A stretch of DNA of 64,000 nt from Isoetes taiwanensis. Taxonomy: Eukaryota; Streptophyta; Lycopodiopsida; Isoetales; Isoetaceae. Shown here one piece after another: positions 23,287 to 36,336 of this stretch. Location of the stretch: positions 841,943-905,942 of the forward strand of contig JAJEKV010000167.1 of assembly GCA_021234155.1 (NCBI GenBank), read 5' to 3'. Position 1 is the first letter of the stretch, and every line of letters begins with the position of its first letter. The position numbers and the translations under genes are program-made. Below the pieces are notes generated by a model. That model ran no database searches and was not told where the DNA came from. It worked only from the letters and a program-made list of their open reading frames with translations.

Positions 23287-26200
23287 CTAGTGTAGTCTTA
23301 GGTAGGTGCCCCAAATTTCAACCTTTACTTCTTCTTCACTCTCGAAGACTAGCCTGAATTTTTTCAGCCTTTCATGTACTATATGAAGAAGCTGATATGG
23401 TGATATGTCTGTTTGATTCTCATCAAAGACCAAGGCATTTCTCCTTTTCCATATTGACCAGATTATCCAGGCCCTAGCTATATGAAAGGCCACCTTCTTC
23501 ATGGTGCACCATTCTAGGGGGGGGATACCCAACAACAGTTCCTTGGTACCTAGCGGGTATTCAAAGCTATCCAGACTCCATGCCCATACTACTTGCAGCT
23601 TCTCACACTCCACCAGACAATGTTCTATGGATTCCCGTTCGGCCTCGCACAAGGGACATACTGGGCTGACGTTGTTGTCCCATTTTGCGACTAGTTGATT
23701 GACCCTTGGAACCCTGTGTATCACTTGCCAGAGGAAAACATTTATCCGTGGGGGTAGATATTTCTGCCATGCATCTCTCCATATGTTTTTAAGGTTTTCC
23801 TCCGTGACTACTATATCCCATTTGGTGATTGGAAGAGTAAGTAAAGGTTTGTAGGATCATCCATATGAATTTGGATATTAATACTTTGCTCTGTAATGAT
23901 ATGTCGACCATTCCAATTCCTCCTTCTGTCTTATCTCTCTTGCACTTCCACCAAGCGATTTTGACCGCTGCCCCTTCTTCATTCCCTCCCCAGATGAAGT
24001 TGCGGATTAGCCCTTCTAATTCCTGTGCTTTCTCCTTTGGGGCTAGTAAGATTGATGACGTGTAGACATGAGTATTGCTTAACACATGTTTTGCTACAGT
24101 AATTCGACCTGCAAGTGATAGCTTTGCCACCTTCCACCAATTTAAGTGTTTCTGCAAGCCTAGTAGTATTTCATCCCATATATATTAATGCCCACTGGGA
24201 CTCCTAATAGGTTGGAATGCTCACCCTCTGGGATTATTTTCCATGGTAGGATTGTCAAGCATGTGGGATGCGGTTCTTCCAACGGCCATTGTACTGCGCA
24301 TTTTTTCCAGTTTATGAGACATCCTGAAGCTATTGAGAAGGAGGCTAGTAATTTGCATGCACTTGACAGGTTATCTTCCTCTGCCTCTATGAATAGAAAT
24401 GTGTCGTCTGCGTATTGGTTACATATTTGTTGAGAGCCATCCAGCATTTCTAGTCCCTGAATCATACCGTCTGCAGAGGCTTGCATGAATATTTGTGAAA
24501 GTGCTTCTGCTGCGATATTGAAGAGGAATGGGGCTAAGGGGCACCCTTGCCTGATGCCCCTCTTTATGTCAAATATTGGAGAGGGTTCACCTTGGAATAG
24601 GACTGAGGCTCGAGCAGATTGCAGAAGTTTCATGACCTCTTCTGTAAAAATATTTCCACAACCCAGCTTGAGCATCATTTTATGCAGAAAACTCCATCTG
24701 ATACTGTCGTAAGCTTTAGTAAAGTCTAGCTTTAGATAGGCCACCTTTTGTCTTGTTTTTCTAGCCCAGTGCAAACCTTCGAATGCTGCTGCGACATTGC
24801 TCAAGATACTCCTGCCCGGCAGAAAGCCGGATTGGGCTTGTGAGATGCCTTCAGCTAGAATTGGCTTAATCTTCTTTGCCATAGCCTTAGCTATGATTGT
24901 ATAGAAAGCAGATAAAAGTGTGATGGACCTCCAATCATTGATTGTGCTTGGCTCCTTACTCTTGGGAACCAGGGCAATACATCCTGTGTTCAGTCTTGGA
25001 TTTAGATTTTCAGCTTGCATAAAGTCTGTGTATGTAGAGAAGATGTCATCCTTGACCCATTCCCAATTGCATTGATAGAATTCTATGGGAATTCCATCCA
25101 TACCCGGACATTTATTTTTAGCCAGTAAAAAGGTGGCCTTTTGAAGGTCCTCAACAGAGAGGGGAAGATTTAATATGTCTTGCTGGCTAGAGTTCATTAT
25201 AGGTGAGACTTTTGAAACCACCAGCTCTTCGAAGGTCTCTTGAAATGGTAAGTTGTGTTATCCAAAGAAAGCATTGAAATGGTTATATAGATACCTTTTG
25301 AGATCTCCTGGGGATTTGAGAATCGAGCCGTCATTTTGAGTGATGGATGATAGTGTGGAAGATCTCTTCTTCTCTTTGGCTGTCTTGAAGAACTTTGTGC
25401 ATTTATCAGCTTCTTTTAGCCACGTCAATCCTGCTTTACATCTGTTTTCAGCTATCTTGACCTCTTCTAGTGTCTTTATCTGTTCTATTATCCTATTCTC
25501 CTCCATCCCATCATTGGGGCCCAATGCTCTAAGTGAGAGGAGTTGGCCATAAAGAAAATCCAGTTCTTCCCTTTCTTTTTGCACTTTAGCTCTACCCCAA
25601 CTTTTGGCATAATTTTTGATATTTGATAGAGCTGCTATCATAGTTTCCATACCAGATCCCGTTCTAAAAGCCGATTGCCATATACTTTTACAGGTCTCCA
25701 CAAAATCTGGGTCTTTCAAGTATCTGGTATTTAATTTGAATACTGTTTTAGAAGTTCTGAACTGATACTTCTTAGTAGATATCACTTGTGGATTATGATC
25801 GGATATAGCATTCTTTAATTGGTTGGACCTTTGGAGGTTTGGGAGGATGGAGAAAGCCACGTCATTCATATAGCGTCTATCGTGTCTTGCATACGTCCTC
25901 CCTGTTCCCAGCCATCCATTACACCATGTAAATCCCTTATCTCCCTCCAGCTCCATAAGGCCCATATCCTCTACCAATTTACACCACTGAAGTTTCTCAA
26001 ATCCGTGTACAATTTCTGAGGACACCCCTTGTCTATCCCCAGCTGCCTCCACCATATTGAAATCCCCTGCCATAAGCCACGCTACCTGACTTCCAAAGCT
26101 TTTCAATCTATGTCTGAGAGTGGCCCATAAAGCGCCTCTACCCCTGGGGTTGTTATGGGCATAAATATTCACCAATCCCCATATTCTACCTTCGTGTTGC

Positions 26201-26493
26201 CATAGAATTATAGGCCATCTACCAAATCTGTCTACCTGTGAATCACATACTTTTACGTCCTTCTTCCAGGCGATCAGAGTGCCTGCACTAGAGGTATCTT
26301 TTACTGCAGCAATACCCACGTATTCTTTACCTATTGTGTTGAACAATGCGTGTATCTCCCCCTGTTTACACTTATGCTCCTGCAGGCATATTATGTCTGG
26401 ATTTATCTCCTTGATTGCATTTGATAATCTGCTTTTCTTGTATTCCGAGGATTTTACTCCCCCGATATTCCAGCTAAGGATCTTATAATTCAT
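23287..26493 (-). pseudogene. L1 ORF2 (endonuclease, reverse transcriptase, zf-RVT)
   Basis: The APE-type endonuclease begins MNYKILSWNIGGVKSSEYK, with the E of CLQEHKC, MAGDFNMV and a late SDHNPQV. A frame change near 25240 leads to RT (25221-24160): YLKLDFTKAYDSIRW, IRQGCPLAPFLFN, CNQYADDTFLF. Breaks near 24160 and 23790 separate the connection (GRITVAKHVLSNT, FIWGGNEEG) from the zinc end (CPLCEAERESIEHCLVEC, ending at 23287). All catalytic motifs survive, so only a few indels keep it from coding. ORF2 starts inside the ORF1 stop (ATGA), a layout suited to termination-reinitiation. Confidence 0.88.
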
Positions 26494-28775
26494 GGGGCAA
26501 TGTTTGGAGACCCTTTCTTCCTTTTCATGTTACCCGTCCCATCTGTATCGATTACTTCTGCCTTTTTATTTTTTTTTCCTGTTACACTGGGCGGGTCCTC
26601 GTCCACCCTATTCTCCTCTTCCATTGGAAGTTCTGCCCACATGTTCTTGTGTGATGGGAGGGCACTCTCTATCACAGCCAACTCATCACATATTACCATT
26701 TCTCCTCGATTTCCTTTCACCTTATCTGGCAATGCCTCCTCTGAAATCATTACTTCTTTAATGTATTGAGAAAAAGGATTGTTTACCTCAGAGACAAGAT
26801 GAGTGCTGAGAGACATCTGAGGAGGGGACTTTGGGCGAGGCCCTCCACTCTTTCGAGCTATATTTCTGGTTCTCCCTTTTTGCCTGGCGCCTCCCACTTC
26901 CCAAGTTTGGCCTTCTGTTTTTGACAAGCCCTCTACAGTTGTAGAGATGATGGGCTCCAGAGTAGGTCTCATGGTTGGAGATGCCACGTTGCTAGTGTTA
27001 GATGTTTCTACACCCCGACTTGGAGCACCTGGAGTGGTTGTTGCAGGAGTAATGGGGTGGCTCTTTGGTATCCCAGCACTTGTAGGGGGATGTTTGGGAT
27101 TATCGCTCTGTGCTTGATGTTGAGGACTTATCTCTTCCTTAGAACTTGCCTGAGGGTTCTCTTCCAGCCCTTCAATTTTTAGATCTGGGAACATTCTGTA
27201 TATTTCCCACTTGTTGGTCAATTTCAAAAGAAATTTGAAAGAGCAATTGCCACTCTTAACTATCACACCTTTGGGTATGCTCGCCTTTGCTGGAATGGCT
27301 ACACAAATCCTTGGCCCTCTGGCTATGGAGTGTGAGATATAAGCACCTATTGTGTTAGCAATGACCTTTAAAAACTTAGGTATCAACATGTCTGGAGGTA
27401 GGTGTTCAATCTCCAGCCAGCATGGGATTTTGATTGCTGACATTTGATGGGGGGAGAATCCAGGAGAATAGTATTGATATAAGATGTATTCCCCTATAAA
27501 AGTGTCCGCTGCGCGAGCAACCATCTTATCTACTGCATCTTCACTTTGGAATAAGAGAAGAAGTTGCCACCTAGTGCCTTTAAAGATTCATGCTGAGGCA
27601 AACCTAGCCTTTTCAAGTGAGTTGACAACCAAAATTCTAGTTTTTGGAAGTCCAGGAATCCTCCTGTAAAGAATCCAATAACTGCTCGTGATATCAGGTT
27701 CTCCACCACTTTTACATGCGTACCATGATCTATCTCTGCTATTGGAAAGTTATCCTCCACATCTACTTCCATGTTCCCAACACTTTCCGTTCCATATTTT
27801 TCAGGATGGCCTTTATTTAGTTTGCCCAGATCTTGGGCAAAACCTGCTTCTACTATTTTAAGTGCTGCATCTACTCTCAAACTCCTGGCTGTCTCTGTTG
27901 GTACATTATTCTTTATCCACTCTGAAAATCTAGGCTTGTTAACCCTTGCTATAGTGTCATTGTTTTTCTAAGCCTGCCTTGTATTACTCCTTGCAGCACC
28001 ACTCGCTGAGTCTATATTTGCAGTATTGTTATGCCCTTCTTGAGTTGAAGTTTTTGTAGTATCGGTGGTTTGTGGAGACAGCTTTTTAGCCTCTATGCTT
28101 TCATGAGATATCCCCCCTTTTGTGATGCTCACTGTACTCCATTTCTCTTCCGTTATAGCCCCTCCCAAACCTACAGATTTGTGCTTCGTCTCTGCTAGTT
28201 TTTCATTTTCTTCCAGCTCTTTCTCGTTTGCTACTGTTTCTGCTTCTTCCATATGTGATACTTCCATGGATGCTTCTTCCATATGTGAAACTTCCATTGG
28301 TGAAACTGATATGCAAGGTTGTGTGAAATTTTTCTGCCCTCCTGCACTATCTCTTACCCCTGCCCCTAACATTGCAGATTTCAATTTTCGGATAGCACCG
28401 ATGGCACTCACACTTGCCTTAGAGGCCAGATCTTCCCCTGCTGATACTTTACCTACTCCATTGCCCTTTGGGGAATGATTAATACTATGTGAAGCAGGGG
28501 CGGCTGCAAATGGGCCTGGATTCTTATCTGATAAACTAAGGAAATGGTTTACCTCATGCTGGGCAAAAGCCCCCATTTTTGAAGCCGATTTGTTGGAGGC
28601 CCCATCTGCTGGGGACGATATGCATACCCATGGAGTCTGCCGGATGGCTGTGGACTAGCCTAAACTACCGCTGACAGGGCGAATCGAGGGCCCTGGGGCC
28701 CCGTTGTGCTTACCTGGGTCGGACCCAGGCCGACTTCCGACAGCCACCTCAGGTTCAGCTGCGCCTTCGTCCATT
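26490..28775 (-). pseudogene. L1 ORF1 (DUF4283-like)
   Basis: Starts at 28775 (MDEGAAEPEVAVGSRPG), ten bases from the element's 5' end, with one in-frame TAG near 28656. It continues through an acidic region with a repeated SMEVSHMEEA (28576-27968). A frame change near 27965 follows (ARVNKPRFSEWIKN), then another near 27528. The last part (27524-26490) has the conserved middle LEIEHLPPDMLIPKFLKVI and KGVIVKSGNCSFKFLLK, as in the DUF4283-type RNA-binding ORF1 of plant L1s. A charged C-terminus ends KKGSPNIAP. No CCHC knuckle is seen. It presumably coats L1 RNA. Confidence 0.75.
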
Positions 28776-30244
28776 TTTTTCCTCCGCATTCATGTCTATT
28801 TTTCCTGCAGCTTTCCAGTTGAAGTTGTGAAGCAGACTAGCCAATACTATATGAACCATGGCAAGTGCTAGAGATATACTAGGGAAAATCCTTTTGCTAG
28901 ATCCAAATGGAATAAGTTCAAAATCGAAACCCTTCATGTCTATCTCGATGTCACAAAATCTGTCAGGATTAAACACCTCTGGATTCTTCCAGGGTCCCTT
29001 CCAATTTGCCAAGCATTCACCATCAAGCGCCCTTTGGAATGTCATAACCTGCTACATTACAGTCTTGGTTTGATTCATGAGGTCCCGGCAAGGGCACCAT
29101 AGGATGAAGCCTAAACGTCTCCTTCACAATTGCCTGCAAAAATGGTAGATTGCGAATATCTTCTTCTTCCACTGACCTCTCTGATCCCACCACTTCATCT
29201 AATTCTTTTTGGGCTCTTTGCATTACCTCTGGATTTTGAAGAAGCTCTGCAACTTTCCACTGTCACTGCATTTGTATCAGTTTCTCCCAGTATCATGTCC
29301 TGTAATTACCCAACAAATATTAGTTATGTTTCTACTCAACAACATTCTAAGTAGCCTGCTTTAATCATAATATGCATCTCATCTGAATAAATGCCTTGAT
29401 TGATTCATGTTCCAATCTTTCTTGCAGCAATACCTTGCCAAATTCTCAGATTTGTCAATTCTGCCCCTTCTAATTTCCTCTAAATCGTCATCCATAACCT
29501 TTTGCAGCAGGGCATCGAATTTTAAGTGCACTTCTTCCATCTTTTGCCTATGCCCTTGTAGATCAAACCTTGATAAAAATGGCAAATAATCTCCTATATT
29601 AAACGAACCCAACATTGCAGATATTTCATGAACCATCTCCTTAAATCTATCTGCACCTTCTGTACTGCCTTCACCGAAACATTTCCTGCCAATTGTCATC
29701 CTGGTGATTACATTATTGGTAAGACCATACAGCTTAGATTTTAGATCCACATCTCTATTTGCAAGGCTATCCTTCTTAACAGACTGCATAGTGCAGAAGA
29801 TTTCTTCACGTCTGATATGCATTGTTCTTTGGAGATTTTTTGTGATAACAAGTGCTGGGTGCAAATCTTTCTCATTTGCTTCCAATGATCCCCATATTGA
29901 GAAAATACGATAGCCATGAAGTTGTGGAACAAGATCGTACCCACTTCAAGCAAGGGACGAGAAGCAAAGACAATATCATGGGTCTTAAGAAACTCCCTGG
30001 CCATTTCTGGAGATGAAACCACCACACAATTCACAAAGCCAAGGCGGAGCGAGAAGATGGGGCCATAGTAGATCGAAAGACGATCGAGGCCACGATGAGG
30101 TAAATTAGAGAGAAGATGGAGATGTCCAATAAGAGGGAGCAATGGAGGAGATGGAAATAAGCCTTTCTTATTTGGTTTCTTAAGAATAGCATAAGTAAGA
30201 ACAAAGAAGATGAGTGTTGCAGCAGCTATCCAAGGCTGATCCAT

Positions 30245-31320
30245 TATGAGAAAACGGACTCATAATAAGGCCTGTCTTACTCAGTAAAGGCCTCAGATTC
30301 AATTTTACATTTCAGAACAAACACTGGCAATACAACTTAAGGATGAGAAAAGTTAAGATCGAGTTGAATGCAACTCATTCTCTGTTCGATACAACAATAG
30401 GCTTCCTTACATTCAACTGCTTGGTGTTAATTTAATCCCTTGTTACACATGCAAGAGGTAAGCACAAATTGACTCTTTCTAAAATGCATGTGAACAAACA
30501 CTTGGCTTGCTGTGGCTTTAGGTCCTTTTGAATATATAAATTGAGGTTGATTTGAACTTTTGGCTTTCCTTACATGTTACATTCGACAACACACACTTCG
30601 ACTGCTTGGTAATCTAAATATAGTAAATGTTATAGGACTAGTTCTGAATTTTTATTTTACAGTGAATTTTTGCTGCCTAAAATTCTCTACCACAACTACT
30701 TATGCAATTTAAAACATAGGAGTCGAGTATTCTAGATGAATTCACTAACGTGAATTGAAAACTGAACTGGATTGACATTAAACTGAAAGTTACAAGATAG
30801 CCAAAGTTTACCTCTCTGACGTCCTCAGAATCGATGGGCCACATCCCTTGGTAGACTTCATTGGCATTGTTTTGCCCTAGAGATGGGCCACATCCCTTGG
30901 TAGACTTCGTTGGCATTGTTTTGACCTGGAGTTGCTCTGCTAAACATCCTAAAATTTTTTGAGCATGAACGGGACCTGAAGCAAGGAGCGCATGCATTGA
31001 ATTGTGTAGCGGATGTAGAAGGAAAGGCAGATGAACAGGAATGAACAGGCTGCACCATCCAATGGCAATGGAAAATGGAGAGGACTTCCATCTTCGATGC
31101 TCCATAGAGGAAAAATGGTCCGCTTGAGCGAGAAGTAAACCTTTGGTTAGCGGTTTACATTGGCTAACCAAGCAATATAATTGCTTGATTTCTGACCAAT
31201 AATGGGTTTGGAGCAGTTATTGGCATATTTCGAGCATATACTGACATATACTTGAAATATGCCACAAACCCACATGGACGAGGGTTTGCCCCCTTAGGGG
31301 CAACCCAAAAATGTAGATAT
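30245..31320. other. P450 upstream region, with a 49-bp tandem duplication
   Basis: No supported gene. GATGGGCCACATCCCTTGG starts two 49-bp units at 30833 and 30882. A minus-strand frame (31171-30677) spans them but matches nothing and depends on the repeat. Confidence 0.5.
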
Positions 31321-31338
31321 TCAATAAGCTAAATATCT

Positions 31339-31824
31339 TTTTTTTTTTTTTTTTTTTTGAAGAACGACAAACTTTATTGAAACTCCAAGCCAAAAGCAAA
31401 ATACAAATGCAGAGGCGGGAATAAAGTCTCAGAGGATAATCATGATCCATTGAGTAGAACCACTAGCCTATGCATAAGACAGCACACTCAAATAGGACTC
31501 AAATATCAACTGTCGCTTGGCAGGAGCAAGCGAAGAACAATGGTATGCCTTAACGATTCTAGCTTGTGCGTCCTGGAGGACAACTACAGGAGGAATATCC
31601 AAACCTTGAAAGATACACAGTCTTTTGCGCTTCCAGATGGACCACAACAACCATCCTGATGCTAAATGAAATGCTTGGCTTCGCAACTTATTCCAAGTAT
31701 CCGGATAAATAGCCAGAAGCACTTGCTGACTTGTCAATGTCACATGAAAAAGAGAAAGCAGCCAAGACCAAACAGGCTGGAGATGAACACATAAAAAGAA
31801 ACAATGCTCAATGGTCTCGTCCCC
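31339..31824 (-). mobile_element. 5'-truncated L1 copy with TSD
   Basis: The minus strand carries the last about 90 codons of an L1 ORF2 (VLLAIYPDTWNKLRSQAF, WLLWSIWKRKRLCIF), a short 3' UTR and an A-tract (31339-31358). It is flanked by TCAATAAGCTAAATATCT at 31321-31338 and 31825-31842, a perfect 18-bp target duplication. The same family occurs at 52503-53435. Confidence 0.95.
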
Positions 31825-31842
31825 TCAATAAGCTAAATATCT

Positions 31843-34142
31843 TGTATTAAGATATATCGGATGTTTTACAATTCAAGAAATTTGGATTCTCTGAACATCT
31901 TAAAAACATTGAATATACAGAGAGATAGTAAATGCTGGATAATCTAGATCATATACAAGCAATTGTTATGGTACAGTACTTAACCATCCAACTGGATCCA
32001 CCTTTTAAAGGCTATATTGGCAAAGCCATACACACTGGATTAACTGGCTATGATCACTATACTGTTTTAATGCAATCTTCGAGGAAAGAGAGATTACATT
32101 GGCTTAGGTTCGGAAAGGCTTTGTATTCAACTATGTAAATTAGAATCCGTCTAGCCCATCTGTATTCTTTGGTAGAACTGGTCTCTGTTTATCCTCTTGG
32201 TTGCATGGGTTCTCTTTGGTAAAATCACTAATGATCGTTGTCCCTTCCTCAGACTGAGTCGTCATGTCAAAGTATGTCGTTGATGGACAAATATCATTCT
32301 TTGAGCAATGAGTCGCCTTCCTTCAACTAGTGGCTGCAGATATACTGGCTTGGCCACAACTACAATGGATAATGTCGTCAGTATTTTACAAATGGTCATA
32401 GGGGTTTTTTATAAATAATGGCAGGTTCTTCTCTTTTTGTACGACCGGTGCTTTTTTTGTTGATATTATCTTTTTCCTTATATAGATGGCCACGATCTTT
32501 CAATATATCAATGTTCATAGACCAATTGGACTCTGCAGATGATAAAAGCCAATTCAATTCCTAAATAATGTCATTTATTTTTGTGTAGTCGTCGATGTCC
32601 GTTTATTATATAAAGGGTCCTTCAATCGAGAGTCTCCTCTATGAATTGCTAGCATTTTTTACAAGTCAAACACTCCTTAATATTTATAGCATCCTTCCTT
32701 TTTATAAAGATCATGACCCCTTTTTAATATTCTCCTCTTGTAATGGATGAAAAAGCCCTTCCTTTATATTTCATGGTATGTTACTCTTATTATTGCCACG
32801 GAATGAGGTGCACTCTGGACTACCATAATCATTGGATCCATCAATCCTATGGCTCAGACCATACTTTGGAGTCTCTAGGCACCTCTCGTTTTACTTATAA
32901 GTCATTTATGATTGGGGTGCCTATGATTTTGAAATACGAAATACGTGTTCGCCTAAGGTTTCGATGGAATATCGAGCCTCTATATGGCTTCGCCTAAAGT
33001 TTTAGCATATGAAATACGGAGGCTTGAACCTCTACCAAAATAACTCAATGTTTATTAAGACTACTTTGACCAATATAATGAGTGAGCTAACATGATTATA
33101 TTTAGCACGCCAGCCCAACCAAAAAAACTTATGAATTTACATGGCCCTTGGTTTCTACAACTTCCCAAATGGTGATACCACCATGTTTTCCACACATGGA
33201 CTCTCACTCAGGTTCTTGTTAATTGCATAGTCTTGCTTTTCCCGCTTTGTCTTAGAGCTTTTCTATGCAATTCTCTACCTTGCTCAATAGCACAACCTCT
33301 ATGTTTGTTTGCATGTGTCAAGTATTGCATAACATGGCTTACCTAAGTCAATTAAAACTTAAATTAGTTCATCCGTACTACATCTTCTTGACAATATCAA
33401 AAGCTTCCCATTGTACTTAACCCCAACTTACACTTGAAATTCGTTCATCTCATATGGGGTTTTGATTCTCCAAAATAGAGTCATACAGTTTCAAACCTTA
33501 TGCAACCAAGCCAAGAAAAACTTTCAACCCCAAAACCTTCTAAATAGAGAGTTATCTTTTGCAAGAATATATTCAACAACCATTCTTGTCCACAAACAAG
33601 AGATGTCGATAATTCCTAACCAACAGTTTAATTGAACATATGTCTCCACATATTCAAGTAAAATTTCATATTGAACCACACCATCTAATCAACCTTACAT
33701 TCGAGTCAATGTGTTTGTATATTGATTCTAACCTTGGTATCCTCCTTTTTCTTATTTTCCACCACTTGATGATGCTCTTTTTCTATGTATATTTTTGGTA
33801 CTAATATCTCACAGATGTTTATGATTTGCTAGATTTATTTTCTTTTTTAGGTGCTCGTTCTCCTGCGGTGCACACTTTCTTTTATTTTTTGTAATCTTAA
33901 CAGGTATTTTTCCTGTGTTCTGCCTTTGATAGGTTTTTATTGCATCCAGCAGATCTACTGCATAGTACATTCGGATATGTTTTAATATCTTCCATCTTTG
34001 GGGTATCTTCGAGGTCGTTGGAGGCATTTTCTCATTAGGGTTTACCTCGAAAAACCAAAAGGGCGGGGTTTTTTTTATCCCGATGAGAAGTTGTCGCCAC
34101 TGCCCTCACCCTTGCTTATGCATAGTGTTCTATTTCCTTTTA
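31843..34142. other. AT-rich, no gene recognised
   Basis: A block near 33060-33105 (TACTTTGACCAATATAA..GTGAGCTAAC) recurs at 53740-53775. A minus-strand frame at 34027-33809 (MPPTTSKIPQRWKILKHI) has a plausible start context but no recognised similarity; it could be a first exon. Confidence 0.4.
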
Positions 34143-34147
34143 TGGGG
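34143..34147. other. Target site duplication of element B, left
   Basis: TGGGG immediately before the 5' LTR, repeated at 44456-44460 immediately after the 3' LTR. Confidence 0.85.
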
Positions 34148-36292
34148 TGCTGCCATGATTTGGCAGCAAAGAAGAGCAAATGGCATTTCATAACAATGAC
34201 TAATGATTTGACGAAATATATGCATGGACCAAGACAACTCAAGAGCTCGAGCTGAAGAACCAAGCAAGGACTTTCATTTGAAGCATCACAAGAAGGAATT
34301 CAAGGTGAAAAGGTCAAAGTCACACAAAGAGGAAGGCAAGGTCAACTCAAGGAAGCTTTATGACAATATCAAGATAAGAAGACCCCTTTGAAGTAAGATG
34401 TTCATTCAAGTTCAAATTCTTGGGCATTAATCATGATTGGGAGTACCCTTTGCCTATACTTCCTTCATTTCACTTGCCTCCACCCCTATACATATCCCAC
34501 CATGGTTCAAAACTTTTTCCCTAGTCAAGAACTTCTCACACATCTTCAAAACAACTTCCATTTGCTTGAGACACAAAAAAATCCATTGACCTACCATTAC
34601 CCAAAATGGCGTATTCTCTCTCTAAGTCAAAAAGAGTGAGAAAGAACTCACATCTTCAATGTCAAATTGCATGGACAAGAAAAAGCTCAAAACATGGTTT
34701 AAACCATTGCTCAAATTCACATTTGATAAACTTGCCATGCCACATCATCATCCACCTCACCAAATTTGTCCACCTCATCACACATCTTTTTCTTTCTTCT
34801 CACAAAGTTTTTGACTAGGGGAAAAGTTTTGCCAAGTCACCACATGCCACGTCATCCTATGCCACATCATCCTTGGATTACCCCATACTCACCCCATGTC
34901 TAAACTCCTAGTTCACGCCATTCGGAAAGAAAAATATGTGCAAGCAAATCTTTTCCTAAGAAATTCTCCCATGGGATGGAGCATCTAAGAGATTCCATGG
35001 AGCACAAAAAGATTCCCTAGTGGATCATGTTGTTGCCCTAAAATTTGGCTCCTAGAGAAGTGCTCCCAACATTTGGAAATTGCAAAATTCAATATTTTCT
35101 TATGCACCCTTTTACCTTAGCATTACCTTGCCCAATCACAGCGCGCCACGCCACACAAGCATTATTTTCCTTCGAACGCCTGTGGGATATTGTTCTTGAG
35201 TAAAAACTTCCTGACCTAAAAGGGTCAGGCCAAGATCCGATCTCTCTGAGAGATTTGGCCCAGTAATCACGAACCTTAACCTCCATTCTGTCTCCTTATG
35301 CCCTAAGAAACACCATAGCACGCATAAGCTAGAGCCAAACAAACTCAAAACGCCAAGAAGATGCCGGAAAGGAGAAGATAAAAAGGGGAAATTATTTGGA
35401 AACGAGGGCCGGCTTCTGTGCGAAAGATTCGACCTCTGTGATTGCATACGGAACGGATTTGCAGAATATGAGCGGAGAATGATCTGCCTTGCATGAAATA
35501 CCTGAATATTTGATGCAAAATACTTGAATGTGTACCTTCATTTGATTACCTTCGATCCTATGCCCAAGACTCTGAGCTTGGGAATTTATATTCCTATTCT
35601 GTGATGTTTCAATGAAAGAAAATTCGAACTTGGTAAGCATTGTCTTCATTCGATAACTGTTAGCATAACTTAGAAGCAAATCAAAGATCTCAATTCGATT
35701 AATTAGCCCATAAGTAAATGTGTGTCTCGAGAATTAGACATTAATAGAAAAATAAAACATTGTGGTGTTGTGTTTTCTTTAAGAAAAATCCATTTGTTTG
35801 TCTCAAAACTAGAGGTTACTATTTCTTACCAAAAATCTTCATATGAAAAAGGGAAGGACCAAATCTCAAAAAGGGAGTTCATGCATCTAGTTTACAGAGC
35901 AATCAGAGAGTACTCCAATTGACAAAACTTGAAAAGACATTCTGTTCATATACTTGCAAAAAGTAGCTCTCGGGTTGGGATATTGACCCAAAATTGACTC
36001 AGTCATTGTGATCAAATGCCCATAGCTACCCTAAAGATTTCCCAGTAGACTTTTTAAAGCATATCCAGCATCCTGTCTAGTGTCAAATGAAATTGATTGC
36101 ATGGAGAAAAGCCCAAAGGACCACTTAAGAGTAGTGTTTTGCTGTGACAGACTTTTTTCTGTTTTGGGAAACTAAACTGTCTTGGTTGTTTGAGCAATTT
36201 CACTACAGTATTCTCTCACAGATTGGTTGCCTATAGCAACCTGGAGGTTCTACACCATTGAGGTTGAGGGATTGCCAGGAATATCCTCAACA
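34148..36292 (+). repeat. 5' LTR of element B
   Basis: Begins with the hairpin TGCTGCC..GGCAGCA and ends ATATCCTCAACA. It is about 195 bp longer than the 3' LTR because of a segment at about 35765-35955 that the 3' LTR lacks. Confidence 0.92.
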
Positions 36293-36295
36293 TTT

Positions 36296-36313
36296 TGGAG
36301 GTCCTACCGAGAT
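36296..36313 (+). other. Primer binding site of element B
   Basis: TGGAGGTCCTACCGAGAT lies three bases past the LTR. It is complementary, with one mismatch by memory, to the 3' end of plant tRNA-Gln (..ATCTCGGTAGAACCTCCA). Confidence 0.65.
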
Positions 36314-36336
36314 CCCACCTGGATCTTTGGGAACTC

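Larger units (their letters stand above)
23135..28785 (-). mobile_element. Full-length plant L1 LINE in the P450
   Basis: The L1 lies between two copies of AAAAATAGACATGA, one at the 5' side (about 28785-28800) and one after the A-rich 3' end (about 23123-23138). It carries ORF1, then ORF2 overlapping by ATGA at 26490-26493. The 3' end has AATAAAG and an A-rich tail with G interruptions. Length is about 5.65 kb. Removing it restores the P450 reading KIDM/TERFW. Confidence 0.9.
23040..30244 (-). pseudogene. CYP71-clan cytochrome P450 pseudogene, split by an L1
   Basis: The first exon starts at 30244 with a membrane anchor (ATLIFFVLTYAIL), then the proline hinge FPSPPLLPLIGHLHLLS. A frame change near 29810 leads to a part ending at about 29440. 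After an intron the I-helix (ETDTNAVTV, 29310) and K-helix (ETFRLHP) follow, with frame changes at about 29255 and 29042. The heme loop reads FELIPFGSSKRIFPS: the ligand cysteine of the FxxGxRxCxG motif is phenylalanine, so no heme could bind. The coding region stops at KIDM (28786), where the L1 sits. It resumes after the L1 at 23135 with TERFWASVSMENPLLSF and ends near 23050. The substrate is unknown. Length and order fit a CYP71-clan enzyme of the ER membrane. Confidence 0.88.

Noticed and set aside
30677-31171. Minus-strand ORF upstream of the P450
   Set aside because: Depends on a 49-bp tandem duplication and has no recognisable similarity.
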